This document shows, piece by piece, positions 15,437 through 25,083 of a DNA stretch of 64,000 nt (position 1 is the first letter of the stretch; each line of letters starts with the position of its first letter). Made by a program: the position numbers and the translations under genes. The stretch is from positions 58,698 to 122,697 of the forward strand of contig JAAVAP010000026.1 of NCBI GenBank assembly GCA_014804005.1, given 5' to 3'. This DNA comes from Treponema sp. GTDB lineage: Bacteria > Spirochaetota > Spirochaetia > Treponematales > Treponemataceae. The notes under the pieces are model-generated. The model searched no databases. It saw only the letters and a list, made by a program, of their open reading frames with translations, and had not been told where the DNA came from.

Positions 15437-17548
15437 ATGGGAAGCAAAAAAGAACTTGATCGTTTTGCTACGACTTACAAAAAGGATATGCAGATTCAGA
15501 CGAAGCTTATCCTTATCATCGGCGGATTTATCCTTCTTACTGCGATGCTTGTTTCGTTGGTTGCGATTGGAGTATTCAAGCGGGAAGTCGAAAGCACTCA
15601 AAGAGAAGGGCTTGAATCTACAGTCAATGGCGTTACGCGCACGCTTTCCGATTGGAGAACTTGCATTGACGGTTATGCCACAATTTACGCGCGCGACATT
15701 GAAATTGTTGAGGCCGTCCGAGATGACCATGATGAATTGCGAAGGCTCATGGAGGCTCGCCTTTCCGACACGGACACTGATTTTTATGCTGTTACGGACG
15801 CGGCGGGGCGCACTATTTGGACCAGCGGAATTGCGGGCGCGGATCTTTCTTCCTCAAAGACGGTTTCGAATGCGCTTTCGGGAATGAAGACGTTTGCGTA
15901 TGAGACTTTTTCCGACTGCCAGTATGCGATGGTTTCGGCGGTTCCGCTTTTTTCCGGCGAGCAAATCGTGGGAACAATCTGTTTGGGCTACAGCCTTACA
16001 AACGATTTTTTGATTCAGCAGCTGAAAAGCAGTTATGATGTTGAATGCACTGTGTTCTGCGATGATTTGCGCGTGGACACGTCGCTTATGGATGGCGGAA
16101 AAAAACTCGTCGGCACGAAAATTTCGAATCGCGCCATTGCCGACCAAGTTCTGCGGCGTAACGAAATGTATATCGGGTATAACACTATCGTGCAAACTGG
16201 AAAAAAATATATTTCTGCATATATGCCGCTTTCGGGAGACGACAAAGAAGTTACGGGAATGCTTTTCGTGGCGAAGTCGCTTGAATCGATTGACGATGTC
16301 ATCAAAGTTTCGGTGGTCGTCATTTTGCCGTTCGCTTTGGTGCTTTCGATTGTGTTGTCATTGCTGAGCTTTATGTTCATTCGATGGCTTATGTGGCGCA
16401 TCAAGAACGTTACGGATTCGCTCAAGGAAATGGCGACCGGCGAGGCCGACCTTACAAAGCGATGCAAGCTTTTCATCCGCGACGAGATCGGATTCCTTGT
16501 CATCAATTTTGACGCGTTCTGCGACAAGCTTCAGAAAATCGTCGGCGAAATCAAGGGAACGGAAGGCGACCTTTTGAGCTACGGCGACAGGCTCGGAAAA
16601 ATGGTTCAGGAAAACACCGCGTTCGTTGATCAGATGATCGGCAACATCCGAAGCGTCGAAACGGAAATGGGAAATCAGAACACGATGCTTGAATATACTT
16701 CTAGATCCGTGAACGAGATTTCGGAAGCGGTGCGGCAGTTGCGCGAATTGCTCGTGACGCAGAACGAAGGAATGCAGAACGCCTCTAGCGCGGTCACGCA
16801 GATGATCGGAAACATCGGTTCGGTTTCGCGCTCCATCGAAAAGATGGCGGAAGAATTCAACGTGCTTCAAGAAGACGTGCACGACGGAATTTTGCGACAG
16901 CGCGAAGTGAACGAGCAGATTCAGAAAATCGAACAGCAGTCGAAGATGCTCAACGACGCGAATGACGTGATTTCTTCGATCGCCGACCAGACGAGCCTCC
17001 TTGCTATGAACGCTGCGATTGAGGCGGCTCACGCGGGCGACGCTGGAAAGGGATTCGCTGTTGTCGCCGACGAAATCAGAAAACTTTCCGAAAATTCGTC
17101 AACGCAGTCAAAGAATATTGGCGCGCAGTTGACGGCAATCCTCAATTCGATTTCGAGCGTGGTTGAAGCGTCAATTGTTTCGGACAAGATGTTCACGCGC
17201 GTTTCTGAAAAGATTCAGGGCACGGGCGACCTCGTGAGCCAAATCAAGCTTTCTATGGACGAGCAGTCGGAAGGTTCAAAGCAAATCAGCGAGGCTCTCA
17301 GCTATATGAACGACGCGGCCGGCAAGGTAAAGGACGCTTCGAACGATGTGGACAACGCGCGCGGCGAAATCGTCGAGAACATGGGAAAACTGCATCAGTC
17401 TGCGGACGCTGTCGGCTCGGAACTCAAGACGATCGAAAGTGGCGTAAAGACAATCGAGGAGGGCGACGATTCGCTCATGAACATCGCCACTTCGATTTCA
17501 GGCTCGATTTATCGCATTACAAGCCAAATCGACCAGTTCAAAGTTTAA
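15437..17548 (+). CDS. Methyl-accepting chemotaxis protein with Cache sensor
   Basis: A 703-residue transmembrane chemoreceptor. TM1 lies near residues 22-45, a single Cache-type extracellular sensor near 50-280 (with VRDDHDELRRLMEARL and DTDFYAVTDAAGRTIWTS), and TM2 near 290-315. HAMP (about 316-370) leads into a long coiled-coil signalling domain. The hairpin tip is SLLAMNAAIEAAHAGDAGKG followed by FAVVADEIRKLSENSS, the CheA/CheW-binding signature. Sensor ligand is unknown. The start follows the -10 by 16 nt, and AAGGGG immediately after the -10 could be a ribosome site only if transcription starts early. Expression may be phase-variable through the upstream G9 tract. Confidence 0.93.
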   Translation: MGSKKELDRFATTYKKDMQIQTKLILIIGGFILLTAMLVSLVAIGVFKREVESTQREGLESTVNGVTRTLSDWRTCIDGYATIYARDIEIVEAVRDDHDELRRLMEARLSDTDTDFYAVTDAAGRTIWTSGIAGADLSSSKTVSNALSGMKTFAYETFSDCQYAMVSAVPLFSGEQIVGTICLGYSLTNDFLIQQLKSSYDVECTVFCDDLRVDTSLMDGGKKLVGTKISNRAIADQVLRRNEMYIGYNTIVQTGKKYISAYMPLSGDDKEVTGMLFVAKSLESIDDVIKVSVVVILPFALVLSIVLSLLSFMFIRWLMWRIKNVTDSLKEMATGEADLTKRCKLFIRDEIGFLVINFDAFCDKLQKIVGEIKGTEGDLLSYGDRLGKMVQENTAFVDQMIGNIRSVETEMGNQNTMLEYTSRSVNEISEAVRQLRELLVTQNEGMQNASSAVTQMIGNIGSVSRSIEKMAEEFNVLQEDVHDGILRQREVNEQIQKIEQQSKMLNDANDVISSIADQTSLLAMNAAIEAAHAGDAGKGFAVVADEIRKLSENSSTQSKNIGAQLTAILNSISSVVEASIVSDKMFTRVSEKIQGTGDLVSQIKLSMDEQSEGSKQISEALSYMNDAAGKVKDASNDVDNARGEIVENMGKLHQSADAVGSELKTIESGVKTIEEGDDSLMNIATSISGSIYRITSQIDQFKV

Positions 17549-17570
17549 GCGATTTTTGGAAAATAATGAA

Positions 17571-17607
17571 ACCGCCGCCGTCGGAAAGACGGCGGCGGTT
17601 TTTTTTG
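17571..17607 (+). terminator. Rho-independent terminator of MCP gene
   Basis: ACCGCCGCCGTC / GACGGCGGCGGT stem followed by eight T, about 20 bp after the stop. Confidence 0.9.
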
Positions 17608-17696
17608 TGTGATAATTCCGTTGTAAGAATGCCGCGCTTTTTGCGCGATTGCGGCAATGCTTTTTGTGCAGTTGCGAAAAACTGTGGAATGTTTTT

Positions 17697-20192
17697 TTAT
17701 CCCGAAATCGTGAAAAACGCGATTTCGCTCTGCCAGTTGAAAATCGAATTTTGCGACGCGCTTTGCAAAAGGCGCGAAAGTTCAAGGCTTTTTTGTTCGC
17801 CGAGGGCTGCGCGCATAGCCGCGCCGTAAGCAGAGCGTTCGCTTTCAAACCAAGCCAAGATTTCTTTTTGCGTGATCCGCCGCTTTTCGACTATTTTTTT
17901 TGACGAAGCGTCGATTTTGAATCCTTGCTCTTCGAAGATTTTTTTCACGGAATTCGCGTTCCATGAAAAAAGCGGATTCTCTTTGTCGCCGAAAAATTTT
18001 TCTTCCGCGTCCGACATTTTTTTCAAAACTTCGCTCCATTCCGCCGTGGGATTTTCCCTGAAAATCTGCTTTTCCACGAGCGAAGAAATGTGTTGCGTGG
18101 CGTTCGGGATTTGTTGCGAAATTACGATTTGCCATTTTTTCGCAAGCGCGTCTGCCAAAGCCGCCTGCGAAAAAGCGTCGCGCATTGCCAAAATTGATTC
18201 TTCGTTTGCGAACGGATTTCTGAAAAAGAATTTGTCGAAAATGATATTTTTTTCGGAAAAAATTTCCAAGACGTTTTTCAAAATTTCCGCAGTCAAAAAA
18301 TGTGCGGATTTTTTTTCGCCGTCGGAATCGGCATTTTTCGAATTCGGATTTACAATCAAAATCGGCTTGTCAAGTTCGTCGAGCGTGGTCGCGTAATGCT
18401 CGCAAATTTCTTTGCCTTTTTGCGAGCGGCAAATTCCGCAAGTGATGCCTTCGGGACATTCGCGCAAAAGTTGCCAAAGCAAAAGCGAGTCGTCGGCGTT
18501 CCAGACAAGCGAGCGGTCGCTTCGTGCGAGCCGCGCGGCGGCAATCATCGTGTCGCGGATGTCGAGAAGAATTTCCGCGCGGTTGGAATCGATTCGCTGC
18601 CGCCATGATTTGTCGGCGAAATCCAATGCGCTTTCGCGCGAAGCGTCGTTCGGGCTGAACGTGAGCGATTCGCCTTTTTTGATTTCTCCTCCCTTGAAAT
18701 GCGATTTTATCCACCATTCGGAAATTGGATTCGCGCCGAATTCGCTTTTTTGTTTTGGAGGAGTTTTTTCTTGGGAATTTTTTGAACCTGTGATTTGCGT
18801 TGCGGTCGGGTCGAGCGGACGTTCGCCGGTGTCGTCTTCGAGAAGTGCTGCGATTTGCAATTCGCGCCGAGAAAGAACTTCGCCACGAATTTTTTTTTCG
18901 TAGCCTTGATCGCTCGGATTGTAAAAAACTTTTCCCACAAGCGCGTCGGGCAAATATTGTTGCGCCACCCAATGGTCGCGGTAGGCGTGCGGATAAAGGT
19001 AGCCCGCGCCGTGGCCGAAGCCTTCCGCATCGCGGCTTGCGTCGCGCAAATGATTTGGCACTTCGTCGTCCTCTTTTTCCACGGAAGAAAGCGCGTCGAA
19101 AAATGCCATGCTGGAATTCGATTTGGGCGCGGTGGCAAGATACAGCGCGGCGTGCGCCAAATGGTAGCGGCCTTCGGGAAGCCCAACTCGATCGAACGCG
19201 CGCGCGCAGGATTCTACGACGCAGACTGCGTAAGGGTCTGCGAGGCCTGTGTCCTCGCAGGCGGAAATCAGCATTCGCCTAAAAATGAAATGCGGATCTT
19301 CTCCCGAGCGCACCATCCGCGCAAGCCAATACATCGCCGCGTCCGCATCGCGCCCGCGCAGGCTTTTTATGAACGCGCTGATTATGTCGTAGTGATAATC
19401 GCCGTCGCGGTCGTAAAGCACGACTTTTTTTTGAATCGATTCTTCGGCGGCTTCGCGGCTGATGTAGATTGTGCTTCCGTAAGCAGGGCGGGGAGGGGTG
19501 GAGTGCGGCGACCAAATTTCCGGCGTCGTTTCCACCGCGAGTTCCAAAGCGTTCAAAAGCGAACGCGCGTCACCGTTTGCCGTCTGAATCAAATGTTCCA
19601 ACGCGCCTTCTTCAAATTCGATTTTCCAATGTCCGTAGCCGCGCTCCGTGTCGTTCAAAGCCAAGTAAGCGGCTTTTTGCAAATCGTCTTTTGTGAGCGG
19701 CTTCAATTGGAAAACTCGGCTGCGCGAAACCAAAGCTTTGTTCACTTCGAAAAAGGGATTTTCCGTAGTCGCGCCAATCAAAATTATCGTGCCATTTTCC
19801 ACCCAAGGCAAAAGCGCGTCCTGCTGCGCCTTGTTCCAGCGATGCACTTCGTCCACAAAAAGAATTGTCCTGCGTCCGTAAAAATTCTTGAAGTCGTCGG
19901 CCTTTTTTATTGCGGCGCGAATGTCCGCCACGCCCGTGAGCACGGCGTTCAGAGTGATGAAATTCGACTTCGTGTGATTCGCGATTACTCGGGCGAGCGT
20001 GGTTTTTCCGCTTCCGGGCGGACCGTAAAAAATCACCGAAGAAAGTTGGTCGGCGGCGATCGCCCTTCGCAAAAGGCGGCCTTTGCCAACGATGTGATCT
20101 TGTCCGATGTATTCGTCCAAAGTTCGCGCGCGCATTCGGGATGCGAGCGGCTCGTGAGAAATGTTTTCTTTTTCAAACAAATCGTCGGACAT
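17697..20192 (-). CDS. rarA: RarA/MgsA AAA+ ATPase fused to a C-terminal domain of unknown function
   Basis: A replication-associated recombination ATPase of 831 residues. The N-terminal half (about 1-430) is standard RarA: EYIGQDHIVG, Walker A GPPGSGKTT (57-65), Walker B LFVDEVHR, sensor motif GATTENPFFEV, and the MgsA C-terminal region with RDA.GFGHGAGYLYPHA. The second half (about 450-831) is not in E. coli RarA but matches the kind of extension described as RarA/unknown-domain fusions in other phyla; it contains SLVWNADDSLLLWQLLRE and a Cys-containing segment. Start 20192 (MSDDLFEKEN) is preferred over an in-frame start at 20312, because the latter adds 40 unalignable residues overlapping polA. 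It lies 85 bp downstream of polA on the same strand, consistent with a DNA-repair unit. Confidence 0.9.
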   Translation of the reverse strand: MSDDLFEKENISHEPLASRMRARTLDEYIGQDHIVGKGRLLRRAIAADQLSSVIFYGPPGSGKTTLARVIANHTKSNFITLNAVLTGVADIRAAIKKADDFKNFYGRRTILFVDEVHRWNKAQQDALLPWVENGTIILIGATTENPFFEVNKALVSRSRVFQLKPLTKDDLQKAAYLALNDTERGYGHWKIEFEEGALEHLIQTANGDARSLLNALELAVETTPEIWSPHSTPPRPAYGSTIYISREAAEESIQKKVVLYDRDGDYHYDIISAFIKSLRGRDADAAMYWLARMVRSGEDPHFIFRRMLISACEDTGLADPYAVCVVESCARAFDRVGLPEGRYHLAHAALYLATAPKSNSSMAFFDALSSVEKEDDEVPNHLRDASRDAEGFGHGAGYLYPHAYRDHWVAQQYLPDALVGKVFYNPSDQGYEKKIRGEVLSRRELQIAALLEDDTGERPLDPTATQITGSKNSQEKTPPKQKSEFGANPISEWWIKSHFKGGEIKKGESLTFSPNDASRESALDFADKSWRQRIDSNRAEILLDIRDTMIAAARLARSDRSLVWNADDSLLLWQLLRECPEGITCGICRSQKGKEICEHYATTLDELDKPILIVNPNSKNADSDGEKKSAHFLTAEILKNVLEIFSEKNIIFDKFFFRNPFANEESILAMRDAFSQAALADALAKKWQIVISQQIPNATQHISSLVEKQIFRENPTAEWSEVLKKMSDAEEKFFGDKENPLFSWNANSVKKIFEEQGFKIDASSKKIVEKRRITQKEILAWFESERSAYGAAMRAALGEQKSLELSRLLQSASQNSIFNWQSEIAFFTISG

Positions 20193-20277
20193 TTTATTTT
20201 CAATTTTGCAGGAACTTTTTACGATATTGCCACGCCCACATGAATTTATTTTAGCGACATTTTTTTCGCGTGTCAAT

Positions 20278-23127
20278 TCAATGAAACTCGCCCCAATTCG
20301 CGCCGTGCTCAATCGAAACTTTCAGCGGAATTGAAAGTTTTACCGCGCCTTCCATTTTTTCTCGCAAAATTGAAATTGTTTTTTCGATTGCGGCTTCGTT
20401 GTCGGCGCATTCCAAAATCAGTTCGTCGTGAACTTGAAGCAAAAGTTTTGCCTCGCATGAATTTTCTTTCAACGCCGCATCTACATCGATCATCGCTTTT
20501 TTTACGATGTCGGCCGCGCTGCCTTGAATTGGCGTGTTCACTGCGATTCGTTCTGCGGCAGACTTTTCGATTTTATTGCGGCTTTTGATGTTCAGGATTT
20601 TTCGGCGGCGACCCATCAGCGTTTTCACATAGCCATTTTTTTCCGCGCTCGCAATTGTTTCTTTTATAAATTTGTCAATCGAAACATATTGCGCAAAATA
20701 ATTTTCGATGAATTGCGCGGCGGCGGCTCGAGAAATTCCGAGTTCGTTCGAAAGCCTGAAAGTGCTCATTCCGTAAATCACGCCGAAATTTATTGTCTTC
20801 GCCGTGCGACGCATTTCGGACGTAACGTCATCAGGATTCACATTGTATATCAGCGAAGCCGTCGCTTTGTGAATGTCGCTTCCGCTCAAAAACGCTTCGC
20901 GCATATTTTTGTCGCCCGAAAGATGAGCCAGCACAACAAGTTCAATTTGAGAATAATCCGCGCTGATAAGAATCGTTCCAGGAACGGCAGTAAACGCACT
21001 TCGAATTTTTCGGCCAGCATCATTGCGCACTGGAATGTTTTGCAAATTCGGATCGCGGCTGGAAAGCCGTCCAGTGGCAGTTCCGGTTTGCAAGAACGTC
21101 GTGTGAATGCGACCGTTTTCATCCGCGAGGCGCGGCAATGCTTCGACATAAGTTGATTGCAATTTTGACATTTCGCGGAATTTCAAAATCTTCGCGGGAA
21201 CGGAATCGAACAGCGCGAGTTCTTCCAAAACGCTTGTGTCCGTGGAATAGCCGGTTTTTGTTTTTTTGCCCGGCTTGAGTCCGCGTTCCTTGAACAAAAC
21301 TTCTTGAAGCTGTTTTGGAGAAGCGATGTTGAATTCGTGTCCGACTTCCGAATAAATTTCTTGTTCGGCGGAGGAAATTTCTTGTTCCAAATTTTTCGCG
21401 TAATCCGAAAGCGCATTCGAATCAAGGTGAATTCCTTGAATTTCCATTTCGCCCAAAATCGTGATAAGCGGAATTTCAATTTTCTCGAAAAGCGTGTCGA
21501 GTTTTTTTTGTTTGAGTTCGTCCGAAAAAATTTCAAAAAGTTGCCAAGTAAAGTCCGCGTCCTCGGCGGCGTAATCCACGGCTTTTTCGAGCGGCACGTC
21601 GCGGAACGTTTGTCCCTTCGCAACCAAATCTTTGAACTCAATTCCAATCAATGCAAGCTTCGTCTGCCCAAGCGTTTCAAGAGAATAAGGCGAGCGGCCA
21701 AGCCTGTCTGGTTCCAAAAGCCACGCGGCAATCATCGTGTCAAAAATTTTCGCCTTGATTGTATTTGCGTTCAAGCCCGCGCCGCGCAAAACTTTGTAGT
21801 CGAATTTCGCATTGTGCAAAATAAGCAGAAAATTTTTCGCGTCAAAAAGTCGCTGGATTTGCGCGAGCGCATCATTCAAAGAAATTCCGCGTTGCTCAAA
21901 AAGCGAAGCGTCCTGCGCCAAAACCGGAATGTAAAAAGCCTCGCCTTTTTTGCAACACAAACTGAATCCCACCAAATTCGCTTTCGTAGTTTCAAGTGAA
22001 TCCGTTTCGGTGTCGAGCGCGACTTTTCCGAAAGACAAAATTTTATCGATAAGCGCGACCAAATCTTTTTGCGTTTCAATCGCTTTGTAGTTGCCGGAAT
22101 TTTTTTTGAGCGGAATTGGCTCGGCAATTTCTTCCAACGAATTTTCAAAACTATTTTCTTTCGCAAATTTTGAATTTTTCAATTTTGATTTTTTTTCTGC
22201 GGAATCAGAATTTTCATCGCCTGAAATTTTTTGTCCCGATTCGACTGCGAGCGTCGCGTATTGTTTTGCAACTTGTGGCGTTTCAAAAGATTTTAATTTT
22301 TCGGCGGCGGCAGAATAATTGAAATTTGTCGAAGGAATTTTTTCCAATTCCACGCCAGGAACATCCGTGCAAAGCGCGATCAATTTTTTTGAAAAAAACG
22401 CGTTGTCTTTTCCATCGCGGATTTTGTTTCCGATTGCGCCGCCGATTTCCTGCGCATTTTCATAAATGCCTTCGAGCGAACCGTATTCGTCCAAAAGTTT
22501 GCAGGCGGTTTTTACGCCCACGCCTTTCACGCCGGGAACGTTGTCGGCGGTGTCGCCGTAAAGCGAAAGCAAGTCCAAGAGTTTTTCGGGCGGCACCCCC
22601 CATTCGGCTTTTACCCCCTTCTTGCCAACGACTTTCCAAACATCGCTGTGATCGGGCTTTAAAATTTGAACATCGTCGCAAACCAATTGCATCAAGTCTT
22701 TGTCGCCAGAAAGTATGCGGCAAGTTTTTCCAGCCGCCACCGCTTTGGTCGCAATCGTCGCAATCACATCGTCTGCTTCATAGCCTTCGACGCGAATCGC
22801 AGGAACTCCGAGCGTGGCCAAGATTTCTTCAATCCAAGGAATTTGCGCGTGCAAATCATCGGGCGTTTTTTGGCGAGTGGCTTTGTATTCCGAATACATT
22901 TCGTGCCGAAAAGTTTTTGAAATTGAATCAAGCGCGACAACTAAAGTCTTCGGCTTGTAATGCTGCAAAAGCGAATGCAAGTTGCGAAAAAATCCGAACA
23001 GCGCGGAAATATTTCGCCCGTGAGAATCCGTGAGCGGACGCGAAATAAACGCAAAATAGCAACGATAAATCAGGCCGTAAGAATCCAAAATATAAATTGT
23101 TTCGTCATCGAATTTTTTTGTTCCCAT
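20278..23127 (-). CDS. polA: DNA polymerase I
   Basis: A 949-residue family A polymerase with all three activities. The N-terminal 5'-3' flap nuclease (about 1-290) has VALDS, EADDVIATIA, SGDKDLMQL and GDTADNVPGVKGVG. The 3'-5' exonuclease domain retains the metal-binding ALDTETDSLE (about residues 360-370), unlike Taq-type enzymes that have lost it. Polymerase motif A is DYSQIELVVLAHLSGD, motif B RRTAKTINFGVIYGMS and motif C VHDELILE. It functions in Okazaki-fragment maturation and gap repair. Upstream of rarA on the same strand. Confidence 0.97.
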   Translation of the reverse strand: MGTKKFDDETIYILDSYGLIYRCYFAFISRPLTDSHGRNISALFGFFRNLHSLLQHYKPKTLVVALDSISKTFRHEMYSEYKATRQKTPDDLHAQIPWIEEILATLGVPAIRVEGYEADDVIATIATKAVAAGKTCRILSGDKDLMQLVCDDVQILKPDHSDVWKVVGKKGVKAEWGVPPEKLLDLLSLYGDTADNVPGVKGVGVKTACKLLDEYGSLEGIYENAQEIGGAIGNKIRDGKDNAFFSKKLIALCTDVPGVELEKIPSTNFNYSAAAEKLKSFETPQVAKQYATLAVESGQKISGDENSDSAEKKSKLKNSKFAKENSFENSLEEIAEPIPLKKNSGNYKAIETQKDLVALIDKILSFGKVALDTETDSLETTKANLVGFSLCCKKGEAFYIPVLAQDASLFEQRGISLNDALAQIQRLFDAKNFLLILHNAKFDYKVLRGAGLNANTIKAKIFDTMIAAWLLEPDRLGRSPYSLETLGQTKLALIGIEFKDLVAKGQTFRDVPLEKAVDYAAEDADFTWQLFEIFSDELKQKKLDTLFEKIEIPLITILGEMEIQGIHLDSNALSDYAKNLEQEISSAEQEIYSEVGHEFNIASPKQLQEVLFKERGLKPGKKTKTGYSTDTSVLEELALFDSVPAKILKFREMSKLQSTYVEALPRLADENGRIHTTFLQTGTATGRLSSRDPNLQNIPVRNDAGRKIRSAFTAVPGTILISADYSQIELVVLAHLSGDKNMREAFLSGSDIHKATASLIYNVNPDDVTSEMRRTAKTINFGVIYGMSTFRLSNELGISRAAAAQFIENYFAQYVSIDKFIKETIASAEKNGYVKTLMGRRRKILNIKSRNKIEKSAAERIAVNTPIQGSAADIVKKAMIDVDAALKENSCEAKLLLQVHDELILECADNEAAIEKTISILREKMEGAVKLSIPLKVSIEHGANWGEFH

Positions 23128-23181
23128 AAAATCATTTTAGCGGAAAATCGAATTTTTTTCTAGTGCGATGTGCGAGTTGAT

Positions 23182-23214
23182 AAAAAAATCCGCGCCTCTA
23201 TTTGCGCGGATTTT
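23182..23214 (-). terminator. Rho-independent terminator of gltD
   Basis: AAAATCCGCGC/GCGCGGATTTT stem followed on the minus strand by a T run, just past the gltD stop and upstream of polA. Confidence 0.85.
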
Positions 23215-23222
23215 GAACATTG

Positions 23223-24707
23223 CTACATATTGCTATAGCCCATCAAATATTCGTCGATTTCGCGCGCGCATTCTCGACCTTCCGCAATCGCCCAAACCAC
23301 AAGCGATTGTCCGCGATGCATGTCGCCCGCCGTGAAAACTTTTTGCGCGCTTGCAGAATACGAGCCTTCTTTGGAAGCGACCGTTCCGTGCGGCGTAAGT
23401 TCCACGCCAAAACTTTGCGCCGTGTATTCTTGTGCGCCTAAAAATCCTGCGGCCACCAAAATCAAATCGGCGGGCAAATCTTTTTCGCTTCCTTCGATTT
23501 CGCAAAGTTGCCGCTTGCCATCGACCATTCGGAATTCAACTTGGACGGTTTTCACGCCGCAAACTTTTCCGTCTTTTTGGAAAACTTCTTTAATCGTCGT
23601 TTTGTAGACGCGCGGATCATTTCCGAATTTCGCGATTGATTCTTGTGCGCCATAATCGACTTTGAGGATTTTCGGCCATTCGGGCCACGGATTGTCTTGC
23701 GCGCGCTCGGTCGGAGGGCACGGCATCATTTCGAGTTGCGACACCGATTTGCAGCCGAGTCGAATGCAAGTTCCCGTGCAGTCATTGCCTGTGTCGCCGC
23801 CTCCCAAAATTATCACGTCCTTTCCTTTAACATCGAAAAATGCGCCGTCATTTAAATTTGAATCAAGCAAACTTTTTGTTACGGATTTAAGAAAATCCAC
23901 GGCGAACATCACGCCGCTTGCGTCCGCACCCGGAGCAGAAAGCGGACGAGGCTTTTTCGCGCCGCAGCACAACGCAACGGCATCGTAATTTTTTAAAAGT
24001 TCTTCGGCAGAAATATTTTTCCCGACATCGGCGTTCGTGACAAATTCAACGCCTTCTTCTTTCATCAAATTCACGCGCCGCTCGATGATTTTTTTGTCAA
24101 GCTTCATGTTTGGAATTCCGTACATCAAAAGTCCGCCGATTTTGTCGTCGCGCTCAAAAACCGTAACGCTGTGTCCGCGATGATTGAGCGAATCGGCAAC
24201 GGCAAGCCCGGCAGGACCAGAGCCGACGACCGCGATTTTTTTTCCGCTTCGGACTTTCGGAATTTCAGGCTTCATGTAGCCGGAAGCGAACGCGCGCTCG
24301 ATTATGTAAAGTTCGTTGTCGTGAACGGTGACGGCGTTTTCCAAGCCGCCTTCGCCCGCGAGGTTGCAAGCCTTTTCGCAAAGCGCGGGGCAGACGCGAC
24401 CAGTGAACTCGGGAAAGTTCGAAGTTTTCAAAAGCCGCCACGCCGCCATGTCAAACTGTTCTTTGTAAAGCGCGTCGTTCCATTCGGGAATGAAATTGTG
24501 CAGCGGGCAGCCCGTAACCATTCCCTTGAGGCGAAGCGCGCTTTGGCACATCGGCACGCCGCAATTCATACAACGCGCCGCCTGATTTTTGCGCTCGCCG
24601 TCGTTAAGGTACGAATGAAATTCCTTGAAATTTTTTATGCGCTCCAAAGGCGGAATGTCGCCGTTCGCCTCGCGCTTGTATTCGATGAAACCAGTGTCTT
24701 TTCCCAT
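23223..24707 (-). CDS. gltD: Glutamate synthase small (beta) subunit-like FAD/NADPH oxidoreductase
   Basis: A 494-residue GltD-family flavoprotein that passes electrons from NAD(P)H through FAD and Fe-S clusters. N-terminal cysteines form the cluster-binding motifs CMNCGVPMC, GCPLHN and CPALCEKAC. The FAD Rossmann motif is VVGSGPAGLAVADSL, and the NAD(P)H motif is ILGGGDTGNDC. The C-terminal FAD contact is TAGDMHRGQSLVVWAI. No large subunit (gltA/gltB) is adjacent, so it may pair with a distant GltB-like subunit or act as an NfnB-like or other electron-bifurcating partner. The Shine-Dalgarno sequence is AGGAGA. Confidence 0.93.
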   Translation of the reverse strand: MGKDTGFIEYKREANGDIPPLERIKNFKEFHSYLNDGERKNQAARCMNCGVPMCQSALRLKGMVTGCPLHNFIPEWNDALYKEQFDMAAWRLLKTSNFPEFTGRVCPALCEKACNLAGEGGLENAVTVHDNELYIIERAFASGYMKPEIPKVRSGKKIAVVGSGPAGLAVADSLNHRGHSVTVFERDDKIGGLLMYGIPNMKLDKKIIERRVNLMKEEGVEFVTNADVGKNISAEELLKNYDAVALCCGAKKPRPLSAPGADASGVMFAVDFLKSVTKSLLDSNLNDGAFFDVKGKDVIILGGGDTGNDCTGTCIRLGCKSVSQLEMMPCPPTERAQDNPWPEWPKILKVDYGAQESIAKFGNDPRVYKTTIKEVFQKDGKVCGVKTVQVEFRMVDGKRQLCEIEGSEKDLPADLILVAAGFLGAQEYTAQSFGVELTPHGTVASKEGSYSASAQKVFTAGDMHRGQSLVVWAIAEGRECAREIDEYLMGYSNM

Positions 24708-25021
24708 TTTGCGAATCTCCTAAAAAAATAAAAGCGTTCGCCCAAAAGACAAAACGCCCTTTGCGCAAACGCCATCGTTTCAAAAAGTATATCGGAAATT
24801 CGAAATTCTGTCAATGGGGAAATTTGTGCGAATACGATTTTAAATTATCCGACCTTTTTCACAAAACAAAAAAAATTGTATGCGAGTTTTGTCAAATGAG
24901 AAAATTTAATTTCAATTTTTCTTATCGAAAGCTGAATTCAAAATTTTCCCTGAATTTTAGTCAAATTTCTTAAAAAAAGCAAAAAAATTCAAATTTTTTT
25001 TAAGAAAATGCGCAAAACCAC
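24708..25021. other. AT-rich intergenic region with a long inverted repeat
   Basis: No gene is visible. It holds an A/T-rich inverted repeat (24966-25008, TTTCTTAAAAAAA and complement) just upstream of the phase-variable promoter at 25022. A GC-rich inverted pair lies near 24728-24772. The A-tract repeat could be a protein-binding or curvature element. Confidence 0.5.
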
Positions 25022-25048
25022 TTGACATTTTATGGGGGGGGGTATAAT
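25022..25048 (+). promoter_or_regulatory. Promoter with G9 tract in its spacer (phase-variable)
   Basis: A consensus TTGACA (25022-25027), a 15-bp spacer ending in nine G (25034-25042), and a consensus TATAAT (25043-25048). With 9 G the spacer is 2 bp short of the 17-bp optimum; 11 G would make it optimal. Changes in tract length should therefore tune transcription of the four-gene operon. Confidence 0.85.
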
Positions 25049-25083
25049 CGAACTCGCGATAAAACAATCGCAAGGAGGTACTT

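Noticed and set aside
18795..20243. Plus-strand ORF of 482 codons opposite rarA
   Set aside because: It is the shadow of the AAA+ gene, with no ribosome site and no domain.
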